A stretch of DNA of 64,000 nt from an uncultured Paraprevotella sp. (GTDB lineage Bacteria; Bacteroidota; Bacteroidia; Bacteroidales; Bacteroidaceae), in contig URDY01000012.1 of the NCBI GenBank assembly GCA_900546665.1, positions 10,572-74,571 of the forward strand, in the 5' to 3' direction. Positions within the stretch are counted from its first letter, which is position 1. Each line of letters begins with the position of its first letter. Position numbers and translations under genes: made by a program. The notes under the pieces were generated by a model that made no database searches, was not told the DNA's origin, and saw nothing but the letters and a program-made list of their open reading frames with translations. Below, piece by piece: positions 1 to 7,274 of this stretch.

Positions 1-1001
1 TGAACTATCAGCGTGGTTCTTTAGATACGTTGGCCGTACGTAAGACGGTGCGCTTTGAACCATCGCTCGGTGTAGATTTCTATGTGAAGAAAGATGCTTG
101 CCGTCCGGTTAATATCAGGATTGGCCATTATGAATACAACGTGTCTCTGATCAATCAGATTCCTTTCCAGGATGATGCCACTCCACTTGTAGTCCGTCTT
201 GGTAATCCGGATTTGAAGCCATGGCATTCTGTCACTTATCTGCAAGCGGAATATAAAGATAACCGCACAGCCAGACGTCATTATAATTTCTTTGCGCGCT
301 GTGGCTATAATCACAATGCTGTTTCAGAGGCTGTCAGTTTCAATCCGGTTACTGGAGTTTATACCTATCGTCCTGAAAATACAAGTGGCATTTACGACAT
401 CAAGGCTAAAGCCGGTATCATGCATATTTTAGGAGCAGACAGGCATTGGACGGTGGAGAACAACTTTGATGGCAACTTTATTCATTGGCTTGATCATATC
501 ATGCTCGCGGGTGAGACAGAAAGCCATCTGAACGCTGTGAATACACTGACTTTGCACGACAATCTGTATATACAATACAATAAAGGTGCGCTCAATGTCC
601 GTGCCACGGGCGACATCAAATGGCGGAACAGCGAAGGAAAGATGTACGATTTTTCCACACTCAACGCTTTCGATTACCGTTACGGTCTTTCAGCCCGTTA
701 CACCTTGCCCCGTTTGAAGACCACTTTTTCAGCCGATGGCAATATGTATTCTCGTCGAGGTTACGGCAGCCCGGATTTGAATACCGACGATTTTGTGCTG
801 AACGCATCGATTAGCGAGCCATTCCTTAAAGGCAAGCTGATAGGCCGTATCGAGGCTTTTGATATTTTGCACCGGTTGTCATCTACCCAATATGTCGTCA
901 ATGCGCAAGGGCGTACGGAGACATGGTACCGTTCCCTGCCGCATTATGTGATGTTTCATCTGGTATATCATTGGAACAGGAACCCGAAGAAACAGAAATA
1001 A
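1..1001 (+). CDS. Outer-membrane beta-barrel protein, C-terminal part (TonB-receptor-like)
   Basis: The reading frame is open from base 3, so the gene starts outside the window; the TTG at 30 is an internal codon, not a start. About 333 residues remain. The sequence alternates aromatic and polar residues as in outer-membrane strands and contains the NPDLKPW motif typical of the barrel of TonB-dependent receptors and of the outer-membrane beta-barrel family (PF14905-like). It ends VYHWNRNPKKQK, a basic tail after the last strand. The plug domain and any carboxypeptidase-like N-terminal domain would lie upstream, so the substrate cannot be told. No SusD partner follows. Family call is fairly secure; function is unknown. 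Confidence 0.75.
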   Translation, partial: NYQRGSLDTLAVRKTVRFEPSLGVDFYVKKDACRPVNIRIGHYEYNVSLINQIPFQDDATPLVVRLGNPDLKPWHSVTYLQAEYKDNRTARRHYNFFARCGYNHNAVSEAVSFNPVTGVYTYRPENTSGIYDIKAKAGIMHILGADRHWTVENNFDGNFIHWLDHIMLAGETESHLNAVNTLTLHDNLYIQYNKGALNVRATGDIKWRNSEGKMYDFSTLNAFDYRYGLSARYTLPRLKTTFSADGNMYSRRGYGSPDLNTDDFVLNASISEPFLKGKLIGRIEAFDILHRLSSTQYVVNAQGRTETWYRSLPHYVMFHLVYHWNRNPKKQK

Positions 1002-1138
1002 ACAGATATGGATTAGTTGAAATGTTTTACTGCGGAGTAATGTGTTAGCTGCTGTGATTCGGGGTGTCTCAAGTGGGGCTGATGCTGCCTTATATTACAC
1101 ATGACTGTTCAGAAAGGATAAAGAAAAACAGTATAAAA

Positions 1139-1157
1139 ATCCACTTTATTAGTGGAT
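1139..1157. promoter_or_regulatory. Inverted repeat upstream of the higBA promoter, candidate HigA operator
   Basis: The arms ATCCACT and AGTGGAT are perfect 7-base inverted repeats around a 5-base AT centre. The site lies about 20 bases upstream of the -7 box TATCTTTG at 1176-1183, so it covers the -33 region. Antitoxins of this family normally repress their own operon by binding such palindromes. Binding is inferred. Confidence 0.45.
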
Positions 1158-1175
1158 ATATGGGGAAATATATGT

Positions 1176-1183
1176 TATCTTTG
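1176..1183 (+). promoter_or_regulatory. Promoter -7 box of higBA
   Basis: TATCTTTG matches the Bacteroidetes -7 consensus TAnnTTTG. The expected transcription start is near 1190, only a few bases before the toxin reading frame opens. That supports an unusual start near 1204 over the far-downstream GTG at 1297. Confidence 0.6.
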
Positions 1184-1203
1184 CCTTGTGAGCAATACGA
1201 AAG

Positions 1204-1524
1204 ATTACAGTAATCAGCCTAGAGAAAGGCTATTTACGTCAATTATATGAAAAGGGGAAGACCACGGATAAGAAACATCGTTTCCAGCCGCATATTGTGG
1301 CTAAATATAGGAAAACGTTAGATTTGCAGGAGTCCTTGAGTTGTGTTGAGGATCTTTATCGTTATCATTTGTTGCATTATGAGGCTTTGGTAGGCGATAA
1401 GGCAGGGTTGGAATCTGTTCGTGTTAATGATCAATACCGCATAGAGATGAAAACGGAAAAGATATCTTCGGAGACAGTAATCACAGTGTGTAATATCATA
1501 GAATTGTCCAATCATTATAAATAA
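1204..1524 (+). CDS. higB: HigB-like RelE/ParE-family toxin, non-canonical or lost start
   Basis: The frame encodes a RelE/ParE-superfamily toxin of the HigB type, an mRNA-cleaving ribosome-associated toxin in characterised members. Family signatures are GYLRQLYEKGKTTDKKHRF near the N-terminus, RVNDQYRIE in the middle and CNIIELSNHYK at the end. The frame opens after a TGA at 1189 and has no ATG, GTG or TTG before a GTG at 1297. Starting at 1297 would remove the conserved first third. ATT at 1204 is the best-placed alternative, giving about 106 residues, close to family length. The gene is therefore either translated from a rare start or silenced by start loss. It is followed 9 bases later by higA. 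Confidence 0.65.
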   Translation: MTVISLEKGYLRQLYEKGKTTDKKHRFQPHIVAKYRKTLDLQESLSCVEDLYRYHLLHYEALVGDKAGLESVRVNDQYRIEMKTEKISSETVITVCNIIELSNHYK

Positions 1525-1533
1525 ACAAGGGGT

Positions 1534-1845
1534 ATGGGAGCAATTAAACAAGGATATACACCTACTCATCCTGGTGAAGTGTTGAAAGATGAGATAGAGT
1601 ACCGCAAACTCTCGCAGCGCAAGTTGGCCGAGCAGATGGGTATCTCTTATAAGGTTTTGAACGATATTCTTGACTGCCGCCGACCGGTCACTACGCAGAC
1701 GGCCATGTTGTTTGAAGCGGCTCTTGATGTTCCGGCTGATTCGCTGATGCGTTTGCAGTTGAAATATAATATGCGACAGGCCGCTGCAGACCCTTCCTTT
1801 ATGGAGCGGCTTAAACAGGTGCGCAAATATGCCGCTCTGCTGTAG
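1534..1845 (+). CDS. higA: HigA-family antitoxin, XRE-type helix-turn-helix
   Basis: This 103-residue protein opens with the HigA-family pattern TPTHPGEVLKDEI and carries a helix-turn-helix at about residues 27-50 (LSQRKLAEQMGISYKVLNDI). It should bind and neutralise the adjacent toxin and repress the operon, probably through the palindrome at 1139-1157. The toxin-first, antitoxin-second order with a 9-base gap is typical of higBA. A strong hairpin terminator follows within 30 bases, so the pair is its own transcription unit. The antitoxin looks intact even though the toxin start is doubtful. Confidence 0.9.
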   Translation: MGAIKQGYTPTHPGEVLKDEIEYRKLSQRKLAEQMGISYKVLNDILDCRRPVTTQTAMLFEAALDVPADSLMRLQLKYNMRQAAADPSFMERLKQVRKYAALL

Positions 1846-1873
1846 GGTTTGATATACTGTAATTTTTATTGTT

Positions 1874-1917
1874 CCGCTCTGTTCTTTTCTGACAGGAAGA
1901 ACAGAGCGGGATATTTT
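1874..1917 (+). terminator. Terminator after higBA
   Basis: A 13-base perfect inverted repeat (CCGCTCTGTTCTT at 1874-1886 and AAGAACAGAGCGG at 1897-1909) is followed by an AT-rich tail with a T run. It closes the higBA operon. Confidence 0.8.
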
Positions 1918-1956
1918 TATGTCTTGATGGTTGAAAGATTGATGGCTTGTTTTATA

Positions 1957-1996
1957 AAAAAATCCCAATCCGTTTTTATGAGGTCACGGATTGGGA
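1957..1996 (-). terminator. Terminator of the lysS-gpsA-pgi-HAD operon
   Basis: The arms TCCCAATCCGT (1963-1973) and ACGGATTGGGA (1986-1996) pair perfectly. On the minus strand the hairpin is followed by a run of seven Ts. It lies about 65 bases past the stop of the HAD gene. Confidence 0.8.
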
Positions 1997-2060
1997 ATAT
2001 ATCAGTAGCCGACAGACGGACTGTATGTCCGGTCTGTGGTGGTCATGTTTTGATGTTTTG

Positions 2061-2792
2061 TCAGGCCAGCATGTCGAGCACATCCTGCCAGGCATCGCAC
2101 AAGGCTTGCATGGACGGGAACAGCAGATCGGCTCCTGCATCCCAAAGCACCTGATCGGGGAGTGGTCCGGTATTGACTGCAATGGTGAAGATGTGGGCTG
2201 ATGAGCCAGCCTTTACGCCCAATGGCGCATTCTCAATGACGAGGCCTTCCCATGGCTGTATGTGCGCTTTCGACAGTCCCATCAGGTAAGGTTCCGGATC
2301 GGGTTTGCCATGCTTGACGTCGAAACTGGTTACCATCAGTTCTTTCCTGAAAATGCCCGGGAAGTTTTTCTCCAGACGGTCGAGCAGAGACAATTGTCCG
2401 GATCCGGTGACGACCATTGGCGTGCGTCCGCTGGCCTTTACCTTGTTCAGAAGCTCGTGTGCGCCTGGCATCTTACGGGCTTCGGGGCATTGGCTGAATG
2501 CTTCGGACTTGGCCTTGTAGATGGTCTGTTTCTCTTCTTCCGTGGCATCACGTCCCCAATAGCGCTGTGCCAGAATATTGATCGTGCCCGCTCCTGTACG
2601 GCCTTCGTGCAGATAAGCTTCTTCCGGCGTCATCTGCAAGCCGAACTGTGTCATGGAGTGACTCCAGGCATAGGCATGATTGGGCATGGAGTCGAAAAGG
2701 ACACCGTCCATATCAAAAAGTACGGCTTTGAGGCAAGTGCGCTCAAAGCCGTTTCTTTCCAGATATTTGTTTCTTTCGTTCTCAAACATCAT
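2061..2792 (-). CDS. HAD-superfamily hydrolase, beta-phosphoglucomutase-like
   Basis: This 243-residue protein has the HAD motifs in order: FDMDGVLFDSM (catalytic aspartates, residues about 26-36), a cap region, VVTGSG (motif II), KHGKPDPEPYL (motif III lysine) and VIENAPLGVKAG (motif IV). The DGxLxDS form and the position of the cap place it in subfamily IA with sugar-phosphate phosphatases and phosphoglucomutases. Substrate cannot be read from the sequence. The start lies 2 bases after the pgi stop, so the two are translationally close and likely cotranscribed. A role in sugar-phosphate housekeeping is inferred from this context. Confidence 0.85.
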   Translation of the reverse strand: MMFENERNKYLERNGFERTCLKAVLFDMDGVLFDSMPNHAYAWSHSMTQFGLQMTPEEAYLHEGRTGAGTINILAQRYWGRDATEEEKQTIYKAKSEAFSQCPEARKMPGAHELLNKVKASGRTPMVVTGSGQLSLLDRLEKNFPGIFRKELMVTSFDVKHGKPDPEPYLMGLSKAHIQPWEGLVIENAPLGVKAGSSAHIFTIAVNTGPLPDQVLWDAGADLLFPSMQALCDAWQDVLDMLA

Positions 2793-2794
2793 GA

Positions 2795-4144
2795 TTATTT
2801 GTTGAGTTTAGCACGGATGGCTTCACTTTCCTTTTCATATCCGGGCTTGTTGAGAAGGGCGAACATGTTCTTCTTGTAAGCTTCTACACCAGGCTGGTTG
2901 AAGGTGTTTACACCCAACAGGTTACCGCTGATACCGCAGGCTTTCTCGAAGAAATAGATGATCTGTCCGAGGTAGTATTCGTTGAGTACCGGTACGCTCA
3001 GACGCATGTTGGGCACACCGCCGTCAACATGAGCCAGCTGTGTTCCGAGCTCAGCCATCTTGTTGACTTCGTCTACACGCTTGCCAGCGAGGAAGTTCAG
3101 ACCGTCGAGGTTTTCTTCATCAGACGGGAACAATACCTTGTGATTCGGTTCCTCGATGCTGATGACAGTTTCGAAGATGGTACGTTCACCTTCCTGAATC
3201 CACTGACCCATAGAGTGAAGGTCGGTAGTGAAATCTACGGCTGCAGGGAAGATGCCCTTGCCTTCCTTACCTTCAGACTCTCCGTAAAGCTGTTTCCACC
3301 ATTCGTTGAGGTAGTGCAGCTTGGGCTGGTAGTTGACGAGAATCTCAATCTTCTTTCCGCTCTGGTACAAAGCATTACGGCATGCGGCGTAAACGGCAGA
3401 CGGGTTCTCTGCGAAAGGAACGTCAATGGCAGTGGCCTTTTCCATGTCAGCTGCACCTTCTACCAACTTGGCAATGTCGAAACCGGCTACTGCGATAGGC
3501 AGCAATCCTACCGGAGTCAGGACAGAGAAACGTCCGCCCACATTGTCAGGGATAATGAAGCTCTTGTAACCTTCCTTGTCGGCAGTAGTGCGTGCTGCGC
3601 CTTTCTTGGCATCGGTTACGGCAACGATTACCTTTTGAGCCATTTCCTTGCCACGCTGGTCTTCGCACTGCTTTTTGAGCAGACGGAATGCAAGCGCTGT
3701 TTCAGTGGTGGTTCCGCTCTTTGAGATGTTGATGACACCGAATTTCTTGTCTTTCAGATAATCGCACATTTCGGCGAGGTAATCTTCACCGATATTGTTT
3801 CCGGCAAAAAGAATGACCGGATTTTTCTTGTCGTTGATCAGCCAGCTGAATGTATTGCTCAGAGCTTCGATGACGGTGCGTGCGCCGAGGTAGCTTCCGC
3901 CGATACCGGCTACTACGACTACTTCGCAATTTTCGCGCAACACCTGTGCAGTGGCGTTAAGTTCAGCAATAAAATCAGAAGTGATGGAAGAAGGCAAGTG
4001 TAACCATCCTAAGAAATCATTTCCCGGACAGGTGCCGTTTTCCAATGCTTCCTGGGCGGCCTTTACCTGTGGTTCATAAGCCGCGATTGCGTCAGCGCTC
4101 AGAAACTGAGCAGCTTTAGTGATGTCTAATTGAATATTCTTCAT
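2795..4144 (-). CDS. pgi: Glucose-6-phosphate isomerase
   Basis: The enzyme interconverts glucose 6-phosphate and fructose 6-phosphate in the cytoplasm. Both family signatures are present: [17 protein letters not shown] in the middle and, near the C-terminus, the helix around [20 protein letters not shown] with the conserved catalytic glutamine/histidine neighbourhood. At 449 residues it belongs to the short bacterial form rather than the 550-residue E. coli type. I chose the ATG at 4144 ([11 protein letters not shown]); an ATG four codons upstream adds only MCKK. It sits between gpsA (52-base gap) and the HAD gene (2-base gap). Confidence 0.96.
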   Translation of the reverse strand: MKNIQLDITKAAQFLSADAIAAYEPQVKAAQEALENGTCPGNDFLGWLHLPSSITSDFIAELNATAQVLRENCEVVVVAGIGGSYLGARTVIEALSNTFSWLINDKKNPVILFAGNNIGEDYLAEMCDYLKDKKFGVINISKSGTTTETALAFRLLKKQCEDQRGKEMAQKVIVAVTDAKKGAARTTADKEGYKSFIIPDNVGGRFSVLTPVGLLPIAVAGFDIAKLVEGAADMEKATAIDVPFAENPSAVYAACRNALYQSGKKIEILVNYQPKLHYLNEWWKQLYGESEGKEGKGIFPAAVDFTTDLHSMGQWIQEGERTIFETVISIEEPNHKVLFPSDEENLDGLNFLAGKRVDEVNKMAELGTQLAHVDGGVPNMRLSVPVLNEYYLGQIIYFFEKACGISGNLLGVNTFNQPGVEAYKKNMFALLNKPGYEKESEAIRAKLNK

Positions 4145-4196
4145 CTTTTTACACATTAAAAAGTATTATCTGTCTTTATATACAATGGGGAGACCG

Positions 4197-5192
4197 TTAG
4201 CGGAACGAATCAGTCAGCAGTTTGATTTCAATGCTGGGAGAGATCCGTTCGTAGAGGATGTTGTATACTGCATCCAGAATCGGCATGTTGACATGCAGGT
4301 GCTTGTTGATGTCTTTCATGCACTTGGTGCCGTAAAATCCTTCAGCGATCATTTCCATTTCTATCTGAGCGCTTTTGACACTGTATCCTTTGCCTATCAT
4401 GGTGCCGAACACGCGGTTGCGGCTGAAGTTGGAATAGCCGGTCACCAGCAGGTCGCCCAGATAGACGGAGTCGATAATGCTGCGTTCGATAGGATGGACT
4501 GTTTTCAGGAAACGGTTCATTTCCTGTGCCGCGTTCGACATGAGTACGGACTGGAAGTTATCTCCGTATTTGAGTCCGTTGCAGATGCCTGCAGCTATGG
4601 CATATACGTTTTTGAGTACGGAAGCGTATTCTATGCCGATGACATCATCACTGATCTTGGTCTTGACGTATTCACTGGCCATCATGTCTGCAAAGTTCTG
4701 CGCTTTGTTCAGGTCGGCGCAGCCGATGGTCAGATAAGTCAGGCGGCCTAATGCGACTTCTTCCGCATGGCTCGGGCCGCCCAATACGGCCAGATTCTCA
4801 TCGGGGACACCATATACCTGATGGAAAAATTCTGAGCAGACCAGATTTTCGTCGGGGACAATACCTTTGATTGCCGTGACGATGAATTTATCCCTGATCC
4901 TGGTCTTCAGTTTCTTCAGGTGGCTTTTCAGATAGGGTGATGGCGTGACAAAAATCAGTGTATCCGCATTCTCCACGATTTTGTTGATATCCGAAGAGAA
5001 ATGAATGCGGTTGACGTCAAAATGGACGCTTGTCAGATAAGCGGGGTTGTGTCCCAGACGGCAGAATTCTTCGATACGGTCATCCCGACGCATATACCAG
5101 TAAATGGAATCATTCTGTTCCAGCATCATTTTGGCAATGGCGGTAGCCCAGCTACCGCCACCCATGATGGCTATGGTTCCACAATTTCCCAT
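4197..5192 (-). CDS. gpsA: NAD(P)-dependent glycerol-3-phosphate dehydrogenase
   Basis: This 331-residue cytoplasmic enzyme reduces dihydroxyacetone phosphate to sn-glycerol 3-phosphate for phospholipid synthesis. The N-terminal Rossmann motif is GGGSWATAIA, followed by VTPSPYLK, the GGPSHAEEVALG segment and the catalytic lysine in KNVYAIAAGICNGL. Length fits the family. Its start lies 5 bases after the lysS stop, so translation of the two genes is probably coupled. Confidence 0.95.
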   Translation of the reverse strand: MGNCGTIAIMGGGSWATAIAKMMLEQNDSIYWYMRRDDRIEEFCRLGHNPAYLTSVHFDVNRIHFSSDINKIVENADTLIFVTPSPYLKSHLKKLKTRIRDKFIVTAIKGIVPDENLVCSEFFHQVYGVPDENLAVLGGPSHAEEVALGRLTYLTIGCADLNKAQNFADMMASEYVKTKISDDVIGIEYASVLKNVYAIAAGICNGLKYGDNFQSVLMSNAAQEMNRFLKTVHPIERSIIDSVYLGDLLVTGYSNFSRNRVFGTMIGKGYSVKSAQIEMEMIAEGFYGTKCMKDINKHLHVNMPILDAVYNILYERISPSIEIKLLTDSFR

Positions 5193-5197
5193 GATAC

Positions 5198-6928
5198 CTA
5201 GTTAAGCTTCTCAATCCATGCCGCTACGTCGTTGACGGAGGGCTTCTCTATTTCTAATTTATATTTTTTGAGGATCTCGCCGATTTGCTGCTGTACTTTT
5301 TGCGGGTTGACTCCCTGCAGGTCGCTGACCAGATTATAGCCGGCTTTCTGAAGTACGGGAACAATGGCTTCCGGTATACCTATTTCCATGAATTTGGCAG
5401 GCTGGTCCTTGGGGATCTTCTTTTCAGGACGCATTTGCGGGAAGAAGAGTACTTCCTGGATGGTAGTCTGTCCGGTCAGCAACATGGTCAGACGGTCCAT
5501 ACCGATACCGATACCGGCCAGGTTAGGCATACCGTATTGGAGGGCACGCAGGAAGTCCTGGTCGATAAACATGGCTTCGTCGTCACCTTTCTCGCTCAGA
5601 CGCAGCTGCTCCTGGAAACGCTCTTCCTGATCGATCGGGTCGTTGAGCTCAGAGTAGGCGTTGGCCAGCTCCTTACCGTTGACCATCAGCTCGAAACGTT
5701 CGGTCAGTTCCGGATTGTTACGGTGTTTTTTCGTCAGAGGTGACATCTCAATAGGATAGTCTGTGACGAATGTAGGCTGGATGAACGTACCTTCGCAGAA
5801 TTCACCGAAGATCTCGTCGATCATCTTGCCTTTTCCGAATGTTTCGTCTATTTCGTCCATGTGGAGTGCCTTGCAGATTTCACGGATTTCCTCTTCGGTC
5901 TTGCCGTTCAGGTCATAACCGGTTTTTTCCTTGATGGCATCCAGAATAGTGATTCTTCTGTAAGGAGCCTTGAAGTCGATAATGTTGTCGCCCACTTTCA
6001 CCTGGGTCGTACCGTTCACGTCCATGGCGATTTTTTCCAGCATCTGTTCGGTATATTCCATCATCCAGTAGAGGTCCTTGTAGGAAACATAAAGCTCCAT
6101 ACAGGTGAATTCCGGATTGTGGTTGCGGTCCATACCTTCGTTGCGGAAGTTCTTGGAGAATTCGTATACGCCTTCGAAGCCGCCGACAATCAGTTTCTTG
6201 AGGTACAGCTCACAGGCAATACGCATATAAAGGTCGATGTCCAGCGCATTATGATGGGTGATGAACGGACGGGCAGAAGCACCACCTGGAATGGATTGCA
6301 GAATAGGAGTTTCCACTTCCGTATAGCCGTCCTTGTCGAAGAAGGCACGCATGGACTTATAGATCTGAGCACGTTTCAGGAAGGTTTCCTTGACACCGTT
6401 ATTGACTACCAGGTCCACATATCTCTGGCGGTAACGGAGCTCGGGATCATCGAAAGAGTCGTATACTTCGCCGTCTTTCATCTTGACGATAGGAAGCGGC
6501 TTGATGCTCTTGGCCAATACGGTCAGTTCCTGGGCATGTACACTGATTTCGCCAGTCTGAGTCTTGAATACAAAACCCTTGATGCCGATGAAGTCACCCA
6601 AATCGAGCAATTTCTTGAAAACGACATTGTACATGTCCTTGTTCTCCTCCGGGCAGATGTCATCACGGGTGATGTAAACCTGGATACGTCCCTTTGAATC
6701 CTGCAATTCAACAAATGAAGCCTTGCCCATGATACGGCGGCTCATCATACGGCCGGCAATGCAGACCTGACGTTTTTCTTCCGAGTCCTGATATTCTGCT
6801 TTGATATCGGTTGAAAACGTGTTGGTAGGGTATGCGGCTGCCGGGTATGGATCTATCCCCATGGCACGAAGTTCATTCAGATTGTTTCTTCTGACGATTT
6901 CCTGTTCACTTAACTCTAGAATATTCAT
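5198..6928 (-). CDS. lysS: Lysyl-tRNA synthetase, class II
   Basis: The protein charges tRNA-Lys. It has the N-terminal OB-fold anticodon-binding domain (about residues 50-150), class II motif 2 (FRNEGMDRNHNPEFT) and motif 3 (GIGIGMDRLTMLLTG). At 576 residues it is about 70 residues longer than the E. coli enzyme. The extra C-terminus, from about residue 510, is predicted helical (GIPEAIVPVLQKAGYNLVSD and beyond) and resembles a helix-hairpin-like appendix seen in Bacteroidetes homologues. It heads the operon lysS-gpsA-pgi-HAD. Confidence 0.96.
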   Translation of the reverse strand: MNILELSEQEIVRRNNLNELRAMGIDPYPAAAYPTNTFSTDIKAEYQDSEEKRQVCIAGRMMSRRIMGKASFVELQDSKGRIQVYITRDDICPEENKDMYNVVFKKLLDLGDFIGIKGFVFKTQTGEISVHAQELTVLAKSIKPLPIVKMKDGEVYDSFDDPELRYRQRYVDLVVNNGVKETFLKRAQIYKSMRAFFDKDGYTEVETPILQSIPGGASARPFITHHNALDIDLYMRIACELYLKKLIVGGFEGVYEFSKNFRNEGMDRNHNPEFTCMELYVSYKDLYWMMEYTEQMLEKIAMDVNGTTQVKVGDNIIDFKAPYRRITILDAIKEKTGYDLNGKTEEEIREICKALHMDEIDETFGKGKMIDEIFGEFCEGTFIQPTFVTDYPIEMSPLTKKHRNNPELTERFELMVNGKELANAYSELNDPIDQEERFQEQLRLSEKGDDEAMFIDQDFLRALQYGMPNLAGIGIGMDRLTMLLTGQTTIQEVLFFPQMRPEKKIPKDQPAKFMEIGIPEAIVPVLQKAGYNLVSDLQGVNPQKVQQQIGEILKKYKLEIEKPSVNDVAAWIEKLN

Positions 6929-6956
6929 TTCTTATAATAATTACAATATTTGGGGA

Positions 6957-6964
6957 CAAATTTA
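6957..6964 (-). promoter_or_regulatory. Promoter -7 box of the lysS operon
   Basis: On the minus strand the bases read TAAATTTG, matching TAnnTTTG. The box lies 29 bases upstream of the lysS start. Confidence 0.5.
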
Positions 6965-7042
6965 CAAAAGTTTTCCGGAATTTACCAATGAAAACCAGGA
7001 TTATTGGCAGGTAGACCGATAAATTGCCTTAAGCGGTTGGAA

Positions 7043-7081
7043 AAAAATGTCCCCGCACAACTCGGAATCTTGTGCGGGGAC
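7043..7081 (-). terminator. Terminator of the phosphoesterase/surface-protein operon
   Basis: A perfect 12-base stem (GTCCCCGCACAA at 7049-7060, TTGTGCGGGGAC at 7070-7081) is followed on the minus strand by a run of seven Ts. It lies just after the stop of the 55-residue reading frame. That supports the frame being part of the transcription unit. Confidence 0.85.
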
Positions 7082-7100
7082 GAATCAGTGAGCGGTGGGA

Positions 7101-7268
7101 TTACTCCCAAATGCCGGTTTGAAATCCGGTCTGGATGTTGCAACGGTTGTCACCGTCGAAATCTTCGTATTCATCATGATTGATGCTGACGCTGTTGCTA
7201 CCGCTGAGAAGCGTTTCGCTTGCCGTCATATTTAAAGTCCGAATGGACGGATGCTGGTATTTTTTCAT
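7101..7268 (-). CDS. Small conserved-type protein of 55 residues, unknown function
   Basis: An ATG at 7268 opens a 55-codon frame beginning MKKYQHPSIRTLNM and ending QTGFQTGIWE. It starts 6 bases after the stop of the large secreted protein gene and ends 20 bases before a strong terminator, so it is the last gene of that operon. There is no signal peptide. The N-terminal MKKY.xP pattern, a central LLSGS and an acidic asparagine/glycine-rich C-terminus resemble unnamed small proteins that follow surface-protein genes in Bacteroidales. I recognise no assigned function. Confidence 0.6.
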   Translation of the reverse strand: MKKYQHPSIRTLNMTASETLLSGSNSVSINHDEYEDFDGDNRCNIQTGFQTGIWE

Positions 7269-7274
7269 GTGCGG

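Noticed and set aside
3029..3724. 231-codon plus-strand frame
   Set aside because: Antisense shadow of pgi.
5861..6697. 278-codon open frame on the plus strand
   Set aside because: It lies inside lysS and has no start signals or family features.
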